From Aquidulcibacter paucihalophilus (GTDB taxonomy: Bacteria; Pseudomonadota; Alphaproteobacteria; Caulobacterales; Aquidulcibacteraceae), in NCBI RefSeq assembly GCF_002105465.1, contig NZ_NCSQ01000173.1, positions 1 to 64,000 of the forward strand: DNA of 64,000 bases. The letters run 5' to 3'. The notes beneath the pieces are model-generated. The model saw only the letters and a program-made list of their open reading frames with translations, did no database searches and was not told the origin of the DNA. The position numbers and the translations under genes are program-made. Each line of letters begins with the position of its first letter. Position 1 is the stretch's first letter. Below are positions 9,103 through 18,361 of this stretch, one piece after another.

Positions 9103-10553
9103 ACATCTTCATCGGCAAGGTCGGATTTTTCCGCCGACAGGCGAACCACAAAATCGGTGCCCTCCGAACAGGTTGTGGCCAAGAGGATATCGCCCCCGTT
9201 TAGGCGCGCCAGTTCGCGGGCGATGGCAAGGCCCAGACCCGTACCACCCGTGAGGCCACTGCCAGCGAAAGGCATAAACAAATTCTCCTGCACGCGCTTG
9301 GGCAGGCCCGGCCCCGTATCAACCACATGTAGATCAATCTGGGCATCGGCAACCAAGGCATAAGCGCGAATGGTGCCGGGCTTGCCTGATTGGACAATGG
9401 CCTGGGCGGCATTGCGAATAAGATTGGTCAAAATCCGATGCAAATGCTCGCCATCGATTTCAATCTCAAGATCAGTTGGAACATCATGCTGCCACGGCAC
9501 ATTGAGGCCCGCCAAAGCTTCTTCGGCGGCATCATCCAGCGCGTCTGACAAATAGAGAAGCTCGCGCTCTGGGGGTCTTTCTTGCGCTTTGCCGAACGCC
9601 AATGTTGATTGCGCCAGATTGACGGCCCGCTGCAAAGCCCGCTCTAGCCGCGGGGCTGTGGCGCGCACAACCGGATCATCTACCGATGCCAAACGTTCAC
9701 TGACCAATTGCGCCGCGCCCAAAGAGTGGCGTAGATCGTGGGAGATTTTCGAAACCGCAAGCCCCAATTGTGCCAGCCGATCCTTCTGAATAAACGCTTG
9801 GCGCACCGTGTCTTGCATGGCCGAAAAAGCCACCTCGGCTTGGCCAATTTCATCGCTCCGCCCCGAGGGGATCAGCGCGCGACTGGCATCGGTTGGGGCC
9901 ATGCTGAAACGGCCAATCGCCCGGGTCAGACGCCGCATAGGTCGCACAAATCCATCCGCCAAGGCCGCATAAATCAGCGCCCCAATCGTCAGCGACAGGG
10001 CCAAGGATGCCAATAATACCTGCCAAGTCGACCGCAACAACGATTCCTTTAGCGGTGCTTCGGCCACAATAACTTCCAGCTTGATAGCCGCATTGGTTTG
10101 TGGGCGGCCAACAATTCGGAGGTATCGACCCTCCGGCGCGGCATAGGCCTCCAAAACGCCCGAGAGCGAGCGGCCAATGGTTTGCGCCTCCGGATTAATG
10201 TCTATGATGGGGCCCTGAGGCGTTCCCCCCAACACCTCAAGACGCGCATCATCTTGCAGGATGGTGACAGATTGGATTTCGGCGGCACGCACCAATTCCG
10301 ACGTCCGTCCCCCCATTAGTCCGTAAGAATCCGGGGCGGTGACGGCCAAGGCAACGATTTCTGCGGTGTTGAGACGGTTGATAATCCATTCGTCGCGCAA
10401 GCTCGCCATGGTTGGCAAAAAGAAAAGCGCTTCAGTCAGCAGGATAAAACCCGCCCCAATGGTCAAGAGACGCGCCGTCAAGCCATCATTGGGCTTAAAC
10501 TGCGGCGCGGCGGTCGAGGAAACTCCCTCAAGGCTATCCAATGGGGTGTTCAT
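9099..10553 (-). CDS. Membrane sensor histidine kinase (HAMP, HisKA, HATPase)
   Basis: The 484-residue protein has a first membrane helix at about 28-50, a periplasmic domain of about 125 residues, a second helix at about 176-197, a HAMP linker (FVRPMRRLTRAIGRF), a HisKA domain with His272 in SKISHDLRHSLGA, and an HATPase domain (NLIRNAAQAI, DTGPGLP, GGTGLGLAIA). It autophosphorylates in response to an unknown envelope signal. No response regulator is encoded next to it, so it is an orphan kinase here. The ATG at 10553 has AAGGTG upstream. An in-frame TTG 66 bases earlier would add a residue stretch with no membrane or domain character. Confidence 0.88.
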   Translation of the reverse strand: MNTPLDSLEGVSSTAAPQFKPNDGLTARLLTIGAGFILLTEALFFLPTMASLRDEWIINRLNTAEIVALAVTAPDSYGLMGGRTSELVRAAEIQSVTILQDDARLEVLGGTPQGPIIDINPEAQTIGRSLSGVLEAYAAPEGRYLRIVGRPQTNAAIKLEVIVAEAPLKESLLRSTWQVLLASLALSLTIGALIYAALADGFVRPMRRLTRAIGRFSMAPTDASRALIPSGRSDEIGQAEVAFSAMQDTVRQAFIQKDRLAQLGLAVSKISHDLRHSLGAAQLVSERLASVDDPVVRATAPRLERALQRAVNLAQSTLAFGKAQERPPERELLYLSDALDDAAEEALAGLNVPWQHDVPTDLEIEIDGEHLHRILTNLIRNAAQAIVQSGKPGTIRAYALVADAQIDLHVVDTGPGLPKRVQENLFMPFAGSGLTGGTGLGLAIARELARLNGGDILLATTCSEGTDFVVRLSAEKSDLADEDV

Positions 10554-10745
10554 GGTCACCTTTGTCGCATGCCCATCCAAAAAAGCTTCCCATGACCTCA
10601 GTGGCCCCGCACCAAACAAGGTCCGTACACCACTCCATGTGCGATCCTTAGGCGCTTGTCACCCCATAATCTAGGCATTGTTCATAGAGAGGAAACGCTG
10701 AAAAAGCCAGTGATGACTGCATTTTACGTTTTTTGCCAGTTGTTT

Positions 10746-10762
10746 TTGCAAATCATTCGCAA
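10746..10762. promoter_or_regulatory. Fur-box-like palindrome at the iron receptor promoter
   Basis: TTGCAAATCATTCGCAA is a 17-bp near-perfect inverted repeat of the TTGC-AAT-ATT-GCAA type expected for iron-responsive Fur regulation. It fits exactly between a weak -35 (TTGTTT, 10740-10745) and a -10-like TATGAA (10763-10768). A repressor bound here would block the promoter. The assignment rests on sequence form and on the downstream FecA-like receptor. Confidence 0.55.
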
Positions 10763-10775
10763 TATGAAACTAAGA

Positions 10776-12974
10776 ATGAGTATCACTATAAATAAGCCGA
10801 ACCGCCCCCTCCCCCCATTTGCGCGCGCGCTTTGTGTCGGGGGCCTCGTTCTCCTGGCACCAAGCCTTGCCCCCAGCTTGGCGATTGCTGAAGCAGCCGC
10901 CCCGGTCGAAACCATCATCGTGATTGGTCAGAAGGATGGCCTGCGCACCATTCCAGGCTCTGGTGCCACGATTGAGCAGGCCGATCTGGTTCGCGCGCGC
11001 ATCTTGTCCGTCAATGAAGCCTTGCGCCAAGTGCCCGGTGTGTTTGCGCGTGATGAAGAGGGGATGGGCCTACGACCCAATATTGGCATTCGCGGCCTGT
11101 CGCCGACACGTTCCAGCAAAGTCCTCTTGCTCGAAGATGGTTTGCCCCTCAGCTTTGCGCCTTATGGCGACAATGCCACCTATTACCACCCGCCAATCCG
11201 CCGCTATAGCCGGATTGAAATTCTAAAAGGGGCCAGCCAAATCCGCTTTGGTCCCAATACGGTCGGCGGCGTGATCAATTATGTAACCCCACCTGCCCCA
11301 GAGGCCTTTGAAGGCCAAGCCACCTGGGCAGCCGGCTCGGATGGCTATGTGGAAACTGACCTTAATCTGGGCGGCCCGATTGCCGGAATGCGCGCCCTTT
11401 TCCACGCAAATGCCACCCAATCAGATGGGGCGCGCGAAAATCAATCGCTGAAGATCAATGACCTCTATCTGAAGCTCGAAAAAAGCTTGGGCGAGCATCA
11501 CGATCTGACTCTGCGCATCAGCCGCTATGGCGAAGATAGCCAAGTGACCTATTCAGGCCTGACCCAAGCCGAGTATCTGGCCAATCGACGGCAAAATGCG
11601 TTTGTGAATGATGGGTTTAAGGCCGTTCGGGTCGGGGCCTCCATGCTGTGGGCCTGGGCGATTGATGACACCACGACCTTAAAGACGTCGGCCTCTTATT
11701 CCTGGTTTGATCGCGATTGGTGGCGCCAATCGTCCAACTCCGCCCAGCGGCCCAATGATGCGTCTGACCCGACCTGCGGCAGCATGGCGAACCTTCTGAC
11801 CACCTGTGGCAACGAAGGCCGCCTGCGCGAATATCACACCTATGGCTTTGAGAGCCGCCTGAGCAAAACGGGCGAGATCGGCGCTGTGAAGTTTGAGAGC
11901 GAACTGGGCATTCGCTATAGCGATGAGCGGCAAAACCGTCTGCAAATCAATTCCGACACCCCAACCGGTCGCACACCCGGCACCAGCGTGAATGCAGGCG
12001 TGCGCGAGAATAATCTGCGTTATCTGCAGGCTTGGTCTGGCTTTGCCACCACCAAGGCGACAATCGGGGCGTGGACGCTGTCACCGGGCATTCGCTATGA
12101 ATCGATTGATTTCCAGCGCGTGAACCGTCTCAATCCAGCAAGCCCGGTGCGCGGCGAGGATCAAATCCAGGAATGGATTCCGGGCCTTGGCATCTCCTAC
12201 AAGATCAGCCCGCGCTTTGCCGCCTATGTGGGCGTACATGAGGGCTTCTCACCGCCGCGCGTCGAAGATGCGATCAACAACTCTACCGGGGCATCGGTCA
12301 ATCTGGGGCCAGAGACCAGCACCAATTGGGAAGCGGGCCTGCGCGGCGACATTGCCAAGGGCCTTGCAATCGACCTCACCTGGTTCCGCATGGATTTTGA
12401 CAATCAGATCGTGCCAAGCTCGGTCGCGGGCGGGGCGGGGGCCACGCTGACAAGCGCGGGCGAGACTTTGCACCAAGGGTTTGAAGCGTCGCTGCGCGGC
12501 TCACTCGCCGATATGGGTGTGATGACGACGGGCAATGACCTCTATTTCCGCGCCGCGCTCACCCATGTGGCCGACGCCAGCTATGTTGGCACACGCTTTT
12601 CGGGCGTGGCGGGCAATACAACGCGGTCGGTCACAGGCAACCGCCTGCCCTATGCGCCGCACTGGCTAATCAATGCCGCCATAGGTTATCAGCTTGGCAC
12701 GATGGGCGAAGTGCAGGTCGAATATGTGCGCACCGATGAAATGTTCACCGACGATCTCAATACCATCACCCCAACGGCAGACGGCCAACGCGGCTTGATC
12801 AAGGCTGCCGACATCTGGAACGTTACCCTGAACCTCCACCCCGAAAACTGGCCCTTAGGTGCCTATATTGCCGTGAAAAATGCGGGCGACGCGCGCTTTA
12901 TCGTCGACCGCTCCCGCGGCATCCTCCCGGGCGCCCCTCGGCAGGTGCAGTTCGGATTGACGAAGGCGTTTTAG
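10776..12974 (+). CDS. TonB-dependent outer-membrane receptor, FecA-like
   Basis: This 732-residue (from 10776) receptor has a signal peptide, a TonB-box-like ETIIVIGQ, a plug domain ([21 protein letters not shown]) and a 22-strand-type barrel ending in aromatic VQFGLTKAF, as outer-membrane barrels do. The plug segment [20 protein letters not shown] matches the FecA ferric-dicitrate/siderophore receptor group. The substrate is probably a ferric chelate, supported by the Fur-box-like site directly upstream. No fecI/fecR pair or periplasmic binding protein is adjacent. The start is uncertain: ATGs at 10713, 10764 and 10776 are in frame, none with a good ribosome-binding site. I favour 10776 because the Fur-like site and the putative -10 end before it. 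Confidence 0.88.
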   Translation: MSITINKPNRPLPPFARALCVGGLVLLAPSLAPSLAIAEAAAPVETIIVIGQKDGLRTIPGSGATIEQADLVRARILSVNEALRQVPGVFARDEEGMGLRPNIGIRGLSPTRSSKVLLLEDGLPLSFAPYGDNATYYHPPIRRYSRIEILKGASQIRFGPNTVGGVINYVTPPAPEAFEGQATWAAGSDGYVETDLNLGGPIAGMRALFHANATQSDGARENQSLKINDLYLKLEKSLGEHHDLTLRISRYGEDSQVTYSGLTQAEYLANRRQNAFVNDGFKAVRVGASMLWAWAIDDTTTLKTSASYSWFDRDWWRQSSNSAQRPNDASDPTCGSMANLLTTCGNEGRLREYHTYGFESRLSKTGEIGAVKFESELGIRYSDERQNRLQINSDTPTGRTPGTSVNAGVRENNLRYLQAWSGFATTKATIGAWTLSPGIRYESIDFQRVNRLNPASPVRGEDQIQEWIPGLGISYKISPRFAAYVGVHEGFSPPRVEDAINNSTGASVNLGPETSTNWEAGLRGDIAKGLAIDLTWFRMDFDNQIVPSSVAGGAGATLTSAGETLHQGFEASLRGSLADMGVMTTGNDLYFRAALTHVADASYVGTRFSGVAGNTTRSVTGNRLPYAPHWLINAAIGYQLGTMGEVQVEYVRTDEMFTDDLNTITPTADGQRGLIKAADIWNVTLNLHPENWPLGAYIAVKNAGDARFIVDRSRGILPGAPRQVQFGLTKAF

Positions 12975-13246
12975 GGGGGGCTTCCGTCAGGAATGTACCA
13001 AGGGCAAACAAACCGTGAAGGTTTCTTTGACTTGGAACGCCTCAATGCGTCGCTCCGCTTGCCTTGAAGCCGTCCGACAATTCTTGTTGCGCAAGCTTTG
13101 AAGTCAAGGGGTGCAATCGACTTCGTCGACGCGCGAAGCGCGCGCCTTGACGCCCCGCCTTGCGCCCTCAAACTCGGACATCGCGTTTGCGAAGGCAGGG
13201 CCTGCGGCAAAGGCGATCCAAAGCGGAAGAAGCTTCAACGGGTGGC
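12975..13246. other. Gene-free gap between convergent receptor and fabI, with a folded element
   Basis: No credible gene is present. At 13103-13151 an outer stem GTCAAGG/CCTTGAC (13103-13109, 13145-13151) encloses two hairpins, CGAC-TTC-GTCG (13118-13128) and CGCGC-GAA-GCGCG (13130-13142), giving a three-way-junction shape. GGGGTGCAA (13108-13116) can alternatively pair with TTGCGCCC just downstream. There is no T-tract on either side. It may act as a termination or processing structure for either transcript, or be a dispersed repeat. Confidence 0.4.
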
Positions 13247-14074
13247 CTAGCCCTCGTTCAGACCATCCGGCACGCCAACGACGTGGAAGCCTGCGTCGAC
13301 ATGGATGACTTCGGCGGTGGTGGAACGGCCGATGTCGGACAAGAGCCAGAGGGCGCAGCCCGCAATGCCTTCCATCGTGGTGTCTTCCTTCATCAAGGAC
13401 CATTCACGGCCGGTATTCACAAGGCCACGGCCGCCTTGAATACCAGCCAAGGCCAAGGTCCGCATGGGCCCGGCGCTGATGGCGTTGACGCGGATGCCGC
13501 TGGGGCCCAAGTCACGCGCGATATAGCGGGTGGCGGCTTCCAGCGCTGCTTTGGCGACGCCCATCACATTGTAAGATGGCAAGACACGCTCTGCCCCCAG
13601 ATAGGACAAGGTGATCATCGAGCCGCCGGGCGACATCAAGGGGGCTGCACGCTTGGCACACGCCACCCACGAGAAGGCTGAGATATCCATGGTGCGCAGG
13701 AAGTTTTCGCGCGTGGTGTTTTCCACAAATGAGCCCTTGAGTTCATTCTTATCGGAAAAGGCGATGGCGTGGACCAAGAAGTCTAGCCCGCCCCATTTCT
13801 CCTGAATGGCGGCAAAAACAGCATCCAAAGCTGCATCATCGGTGACATCGCACGGCAAAATCAACTCGGAGCCGACGCTTTCGGCCAAGGGCCGCATGCG
13901 CTTTTCAAGCGCCTCACCTTGATAGGTAAAGGCCAGTTCTGCGCCTTGGGCGGCCAATTGGCTGGCAATGCCCCAAGCGATCGATTTGTCATTGGCCACG
14001 CCCATAATCAGGCCGCGCTTGCCCTTCATCAGTGTTCCGGTTGGATAGCCAGTTTCTTTCGTTTCGCTGCTCAT
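13247..14074 (-). CDS. fabI: Enoyl-[acyl-carrier-protein] reductase (NADH)
   Basis: This 275-residue short-chain dehydrogenase carries out the last reduction of each fatty-acid elongation cycle. FabI features are visible: the atypical cofactor loop GLIMGVANDKSIAWG, the SYLGAERVLPSYNVMGVAKAA catalytic region with the Tyr-x6-Lys pair, and the AISAGPMRTLA segment after it. Residue SYLGAE matches FabI rather than FabL or FabV. The ATG at 14074 is preceded by AGGAG. It lies downstream of the sigma/anti-sigma pair on the same strand with a 123-base gap, so separate transcription is likely. Confidence 0.95.
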   Translation of the reverse strand: MSSETKETGYPTGTLMKGKRGLIMGVANDKSIAWGIASQLAAQGAELAFTYQGEALEKRMRPLAESVGSELILPCDVTDDAALDAVFAAIQEKWGGLDFLVHAIAFSDKNELKGSFVENTTRENFLRTMDISAFSWVACAKRAAPLMSPGGSMITLSYLGAERVLPSYNVMGVAKAALEAATRYIARDLGPSGIRVNAISAGPMRTLALAGIQGGRGLVNTGREWSLMKEDTTMEGIAGCALWLLSDIGRSTTAEVIHVDAGFHVVGVPDGLNEG

Positions 14075-14197
14075 GAGAGCTCCTGCCGCTGAGAATGCTT
14101 CCAATCATGTGACGGTCACATGATGCGTGGCGCTTCATTGCCCTGTCCGTGCCAAGGGTCAAGAGGCAGGTGCGGCGAGAGGGTTGGGGGGATTGGG

Positions 14198-14845
14198 CTA
14201 GTGGCGGGTAAAGAGGCGCTGCAACATGCCGAGCGCGCCGGTCAAGGCGATGTCGCCTTCTTCCACGGTTAAGGCCAAACAAACCCCACCGGGTAAAGCA
14301 ACAGGATGGTGCATTTGACCGGGCCGCTTGATTGACAAGTCGCCGGGGCCAAAGCGGCCTGTGCCATCTTCAAAGGCCCCAGCCACCACCAAGGTACATT
14401 CAGTGCCCGTATGGTCGTGATGGGGGGCGCCATGGCCGGGCTCAATCCGCAACAGCTTGGCACGCAGTGCGCCGCCTGTCTCCAATGCCATGGATTTGAC
14501 GCCGGGGCCTGCAAAGGTCCAGCCCTCGCGGGCTGCGGAATCGAGGCTGATGTCCCGCAAGGGTTGGGGCAGGCCCAAAAGCTCGTCCAAAGCCCGCCCT
14601 GCCGCATGCACAGCTTCGCGGGCTTGGGCGTGGCTGTCTTCCAGCGCATCAATTTGTGCCAGAACATTGGCAAGAAACGTGTCTGAAACCGGGGCTGGGG
14701 CTTGGGCTTCTAATGCGTCGCCGCCAATCACATCGCCAAGATCAAGCGACAAGGGCGCAATGCCTTTGAGCGCCGCTTGGGTCTCTACCAACAGGCGCAG
14801 AGACGGGTCTGCGGTCAGGAAGTCATCAGGATAAGCGCTGATCAT
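14198..14845 (-). CDS. ChrR-like anti-sigma factor without N-terminal zinc ligands
   Basis: This 215-residue protein resembles ChrR, the anti-sigma factor of the singlet-oxygen sigma RpoE. The C-terminal cupin keeps the metal residues of ChrR (HHDHTGTE and a later His in QMHHPVA). The N-terminal sigma-binding domain aligns through DDFLTA, LLVETQAALKGIAP and SDTFLANVLAQID. At the positions of the ChrR HX3CX2C motif it has Gln, Lys and Ala, and the early His is Tyr, so no zinc site remains. The start at 14845 follows AGGGAAG and matches the family N-terminus. An ATG at 14917 would add 24 residues of hydrophobic leader. It follows the ECF sigma gene on the same strand, the usual arrangement for a cognate pair. 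Confidence 0.8.
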   Translation of the reverse strand: MISAYPDDFLTADPSLRLLVETQAALKGIAPLSLDLGDVIGGDALEAQAPAPVSDTFLANVLAQIDALEDSHAQAREAVHAAGRALDELLGLPQPLRDISLDSAAREGWTFAGPGVKSMALETGGALRAKLLRIEPGHGAPHHDHTGTECTLVVAGAFEDGTGRFGPGDLSIKRPGQMHHPVALPGGVCLALTVEEGDIALTGALGMLQRLFTRH

Positions 14846-14950
14846 TTTCTTCCCTAATCCAAACCCTAAAAGCCAAAGTGCTGTGATCTTCCCAAGATAA
14901 CCGATATTGGTTGCCATTTCCTAACGTCAAGGCGAAATGGCCGCAATAGG

Positions 14951-15595
14951 TCAGTCTGGGCTGTCGAGTTTCGATCTGAGTTTCAAAAAAGCCAACCGAA
15001 GTCGGGACTTGACCGTGCCGAGTGGTGTGCCGGTCTGTTCAGCAATCTCGCGGTGCGACAGGCCGTCATAAAAGGCTTGATGCAAAAGCTGGCGCTGTTC
15101 TTCGGGCAGATCGACAATGGCCGCCCGCACCAAATGGTCGCGCTCTGCACCCGTTATCAGCGAATCGGCAGCCGGAGGCGCTGAGGGCAACAAGAGCGGG
15201 TCATTGGGGTCGAGCTCTGGCTTAGTCGTGCGGCGAATGGCATCAATGCGCTTGTTGCGCGCAACCCGAAACAGCCAGGTCGAGACCGAAGCTTGCGTGC
15301 GATCAAACAAGTCGGCCTTGCGCCAGACCGTGACCATCACATCTTGGGCCAATTCTTCGGCCAGCGCATTATCGGCACCCAAGCGCATCAGATAGGCTTT
15401 CACGCGCGGACCGTAATAGGCAAACAACTCCCCATAGGCAGCCTTGTCTTTATGCAGGGCGACGGCTTCCATCAGGTCGGCAAAACGATCACGCTCCCCC
15501 TCAGTCAAGGCCCCCGGGCTGGGCGGGGCTTTGCCAGTGGCAGACCCCATCGGGCTCGCTTGAGGCTTGCGTGAAGAATTGTCCGAAAAAGACAT
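14951..15595 (-). CDS. ECF RNA polymerase sigma factor, RpoE/ECF11-like
   Basis: The 214-residue protein has sigma region 2 (YYGPRVKAYLMRLG, AEELAQDVMVTVWRKADLFD, WLFRVARNKRID) and region 4 (LPEEQRQLLHQAFYDGLSHRE followed by a GTVKSRLR recognition helix). A Pro/Ser-rich leader of about 30 residues precedes region 2. Pairing with a downstream ChrR-like cupin gene places it in the RpoE/ChrR group that answers singlet oxygen or related oxidative stress. That role is inferred from the pairing. I looked for a TGATCC-type RpoE promoter upstream and did not find a clear one. The ATG has no strong ribosome-binding site. Confidence 0.9.
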   Translation of the reverse strand: MSFSDNSSRKPQASPMGSATGKAPPSPGALTEGERDRFADLMEAVALHKDKAAYGELFAYYGPRVKAYLMRLGADNALAEELAQDVMVTVWRKADLFDRTQASVSTWLFRVARNKRIDAIRRTTKPELDPNDPLLLPSAPPAADSLITGAERDHLVRAAIVDLPEEQRQLLHQAFYDGLSHREIAEQTGTPLGTVKSRLRLAFLKLRSKLDSPD

Positions 15596-15889
15596 GGGGT
15601 TTGGAAGCTACTTTCTACGGCGCTCTGTCTAGCAAGGAAACCACGACGCGCGTACACGTCTTACCACGCAGGACATCACAAAGTAAGGCAAAGGCAACAG
15701 TCTGTACTCGGGACGTTTTTTGGGGGCCCTCCCCACATAAAGTGTGAGAAAAGCGACGCAATCGCATAAAGGGACGCGACAAAGGGTGCAAGGTGACAAA
15801 CAAAACCTATGACTGACCCGGCTTAGGCATAATGAGGCCGCCTCCACCTAGTGGATAGAGCGGTGAAAAATCCAAGGATGGGAGATGTG

Positions 15890-16894
15890 ATGCAAAGCTT
15901 AGCCAGCCCCACGCGCCTAACCCGCTTTATGGCTCGAATGGTTATGACGCTGGTGCCGTTAGCCGCTTGGCCCGCCCTGTCACAGGCGCAGACGGCGGCG
16001 GTGCGCATAGAGCCTGACGCGATCATCCAACTCTGGCCCGGCACGGCACTCGGTGCGCCCAACCCTTTGCCGAAGGAAGAAATTGTATTCCGCAACACCT
16101 CGTTCGATTTGCTCGACCGCGCCGTCCATCAGGTTGCAACCCCCAATCTCAGCCTCTTCCGACCGAAGAAGCCCAACGGGGCTGCCATTCTGATGATTCC
16201 AGGTGGGGGATATTCCTTGGTGGTGATCGACAAGGAAGGCTATGAGGGGGCCGAGCGCTTTGCCGCCGAGGGCTATATGGTCTATGTGCTGCGCTATCGC
16301 CTGCCCCATCAGGGCTGGGCGGCAGGGCCAGATACGCCCTTGCAAGACGCCCAGCGCGCCATACGCCTGATCCGCTCGCGGGCCAGCCAAGACGGCATCC
16401 AAGCCAATCAGATCATGGTCATGGGCTTTTCTGCGGGCGGCCATGTCGCAGGCTCACTCGCCCTCAAATTCGACCAACACGTTGCCCCACCGCTCGACAA
16501 TGTGGATGGTCTGTCGGCCAAACCTGACTTGGCTGTCCTGATGTATCCGGTCGTGACGATGACGGAGCCTTTTCGCCACGCCAACTCGCGCGAGAATCTG
16601 ATCGGGCAAGGCCCCAGGCCTGCAGCGATTGTCGCTTATTCCCTTGAAACCTCGGCACGGGCCGATGCGCCGCCCCTCTTCATCCTGCACGCAAGCGATG
16701 ACCCTGCCGTTCCGGTTGAAAACGCCTTAGCGCTCTACGAGGCAGCGCGGCGGGCGAAAACTTCCGTGACGCTACATCTGTTTGAAAAAGGCGGCCACGG
16801 CTTTGGTCTGCGGGGCATTGCCGGTACGCCTTTGGCTGTCTGGCCAAACCTCGTGTTGAGCTGGGCGCAGGATAAGGGCTTCCCGAGGCCTTAG
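15890..16894 (+). CDS. Exported alpha/beta-hydrolase esterase, probable carbohydrate acetylesterase
   Basis: This 334-residue protein starts with a Sec-type signal (MQSLASPTRL to LSQAQ) and then an alpha/beta-hydrolase domain of the BD-FAE/acetyl-xylan-esterase-like group. The oxyanion motif is IPGGGY, the nucleophile Ser181 lies in GFSAGG, and the acid and base are Asp270 or Asp271 (ASDDPAVP) and His303 (GGHGFG). Such enzymes remove acetyl groups from plant polysaccharides. Beside pectate lyases, pectin acetylesterase activity is the natural guess. The ATG at 15890 is chosen because GGGAG lies 5 bases before it and the signal peptide begins there. It shares TTAG (16891-16894) as overlapping stops with the convergent lyase gene. 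Confidence 0.82.
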   Translation: MQSLASPTRLTRFMARMVMTLVPLAAWPALSQAQTAAVRIEPDAIIQLWPGTALGAPNPLPKEEIVFRNTSFDLLDRAVHQVATPNLSLFRPKKPNGAAILMIPGGGYSLVVIDKEGYEGAERFAAEGYMVYVLRYRLPHQGWAAGPDTPLQDAQRAIRLIRSRASQDGIQANQIMVMGFSAGGHVAGSLALKFDQHVAPPLDNVDGLSAKPDLAVLMYPVVTMTEPFRHANSRENLIGQGPRPAAIVAYSLETSARADAPPLFILHASDDPAVPVENALALYEAARRAKTSVTLHLFEKGGHGFGLRGIAGTPLAVWPNLVLSWAQDKGFPRP

Positions 16895-18240
16895 GTCCCG
16901 CGTGATTTAGCGCCTGAATCCAGCACATCGGGACGACGGGGTTCCATGGTCGATAAGTCCCAATCCTCCGGGACAAACGCGCGATAGGTTGGCTTTTGCA
17001 CCGGATATCCGCCGACTTCACTTTCGCTATCGATGATTTTTCCGCGACCCTCGGCAATATCAGCCAAAATGCGCACATCATGGGCGTCGCGGTCCCAAGG
17101 CCGGGCACCAACCTTGGTCAACAGCTCTGCTTCAAGGCCAGAGGCAGGGCTAATCTTTAAGCCCGCAGGAAGGTCGAGTGGCTGGGTTGCCAGATTGATT
17201 TTTGCGGCACCAGAGGTGTAGCGACCCGTTTGTGGGAGGGCTTTGCCATTCATATCTTGGGCAATATTGTCGCGCAGGAACAGGTCGAGATCACCCTGCC
17301 CGCCTAACATCACCAGCGGCAGGCCGGGGGCGGTATTGTGCCCGCCGCGCATAGCATTGCCAATCACAGTCATCCGGCCATTCTGGAAGGTTTGGGTGCC
17401 CCATTCATTGGCCATCAGATTGTAATGAATAGCCCGATAGCCTGGATTATAGATCAGATTATTGATGATCGCGCCATGCACGCCCCCTTTAAACAAAGGA
17501 TTACGCTCAACATTGTGGGCATAAATGTTGCGATAGATCAGGATGTCGTTGGCATTATCATGGATGAGAGAGCCCTTCGAATGCTCTCCCTTCGCATGGG
17601 TCGCATTGGCCAAGCTTTCGGCGATCAAATTGTTGGAATAGGTGATCTGGCGCGAGGTGCCTGCCCGCCATTCAGCGGGGGTTTTGCCGGTAAAGCGTGG
17701 GCCAGAGGCGGATAGGTTTTCATCTGTCCCCCAAGTCAGGCTGCAATGATCAACGATCACATGACGCGCGCCAATGGTGGAGAAGGAATCAAAGTCATTG
17801 CCGCTCATCTTAGGCTTGCCAGCCTCCCCTGCCCGCACCCGAATGTGGCGCATGATGACCTCAGAGGTGGCCACATCGATGCCGCCCCGGATCAAGGTAA
17901 TACCGGGCGATGGGGCGGTTTGTCCGGCAATCGTCAAAAATGGCTCGGTGATTCTCAGCGTCGTGGCTTCCAAATCAATGACGCCACCCACTTCAAACAC
18001 AATGATTCGCGGCCCCTTGGTTTCTAAAGCTTGCTTGAAAGAACCCGGGCCATCCTTGGCCAAAGTCGTGACGCGCAAAATCTGCCCGCCACGCCCGCCA
18101 CGTGTGTTCGCAGCCCATCCGACGGCGCCGGGGAAAGCCTTTTGAGCCGTCGCGGCGGCCAAGGTCTGCGCCATGCCGGGGCTGACGATCAAAGCCACAC
18201 CTGCCGCTGAAGTCGCGCCCAAAAGCTGTCTGCGGTTCAT
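16891..18240 (-). CDS. PL1-type pectate lyase, Tat-exported
   Basis: The 449-residue protein has a twin-arginine-like signal (MNRRQLLGATSAAGVAL) and a parallel beta-helix polysaccharide lyase domain. Family motifs are AFPGAVGWAANTRGGRGG, TIAGQTAPSPGITL, VIMRHIRVRAGE and VIVDHCSLTWGTDEN. Such enzymes cleave polygalacturonate by beta-elimination, leaving 4,5-unsaturated ends, normally with calcium. GGGGAG precedes the ATG at 18240. It is divergent from the hydratase-TRAP operon, and a TGACACCGGT operator lies in the shared control region, so it should belong to the LacI-type regulon. It differs from the second lyase at 21979 in export signal and in lacking a calcium-repeat tail. Confidence 0.9.
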   Translation of the reverse strand: MNRRQLLGATSAAGVALIVSPGMAQTLAAATAQKAFPGAVGWAANTRGGRGGQILRVTTLAKDGPGSFKQALETKGPRIIVFEVGGVIDLEATTLRITEPFLTIAGQTAPSPGITLIRGGIDVATSEVIMRHIRVRAGEAGKPKMSGNDFDSFSTIGARHVIVDHCSLTWGTDENLSASGPRFTGKTPAEWRAGTSRQITYSNNLIAESLANATHAKGEHSKGSLIHDNANDILIYRNIYAHNVERNPLFKGGVHGAIINNLIYNPGYRAIHYNLMANEWGTQTFQNGRMTVIGNAMRGGHNTAPGLPLVMLGGQGDLDLFLRDNIAQDMNGKALPQTGRYTSGAAKINLATQPLDLPAGLKISPASGLEAELLTKVGARPWDRDAHDVRILADIAEGRGKIIDSESEVGGYPVQKPTYRAFVPEDWDLSTMEPRRPDVLDSGAKSRGT

Positions 18241-18308
18241 GCCGCTTCTCCCCTGTTTGACGATCCAAAGGATAGATGGACCATCGATTTTGTGTTGTTC
18301 ATGCATAT

Positions 18309-18322
18309 TGACACCGGTTTCC
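18309..18322. promoter_or_regulatory. Predicted LacI-type operator, site 1
   Basis: TGACACCGGTTTCC shares the TGACACCGGT half and central CG with the sites at 27567-27580 and 28871-28884. It lies in the divergent control region between the Tat pectate lyase and the hydratase-TRAP operon and overlaps a TTGACA -35-like element (18308-18313) pointing right. Confidence 0.65.
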
Positions 18323-18361
18323 AAAATGCGCAATCATGAAAATCAAAGGACAAAAGCGCAC

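Noticed and set aside
12971-13403. Short minus- and plus-strand frames around the fecA-like/fabI gap
   Set aside because: Frames overlap each other and fabI, have no family match by eye, and the DNA is better explained by inverted repeats.
15596-15889. Frames of 60-70 codons and a possible RNA gene between the ECF sigma and esterase genes
   Set aside because: No tRNA fold, no domain and no ribosome-binding site. I see only promoter-length spacer, and found no clear ECF promoter motif.
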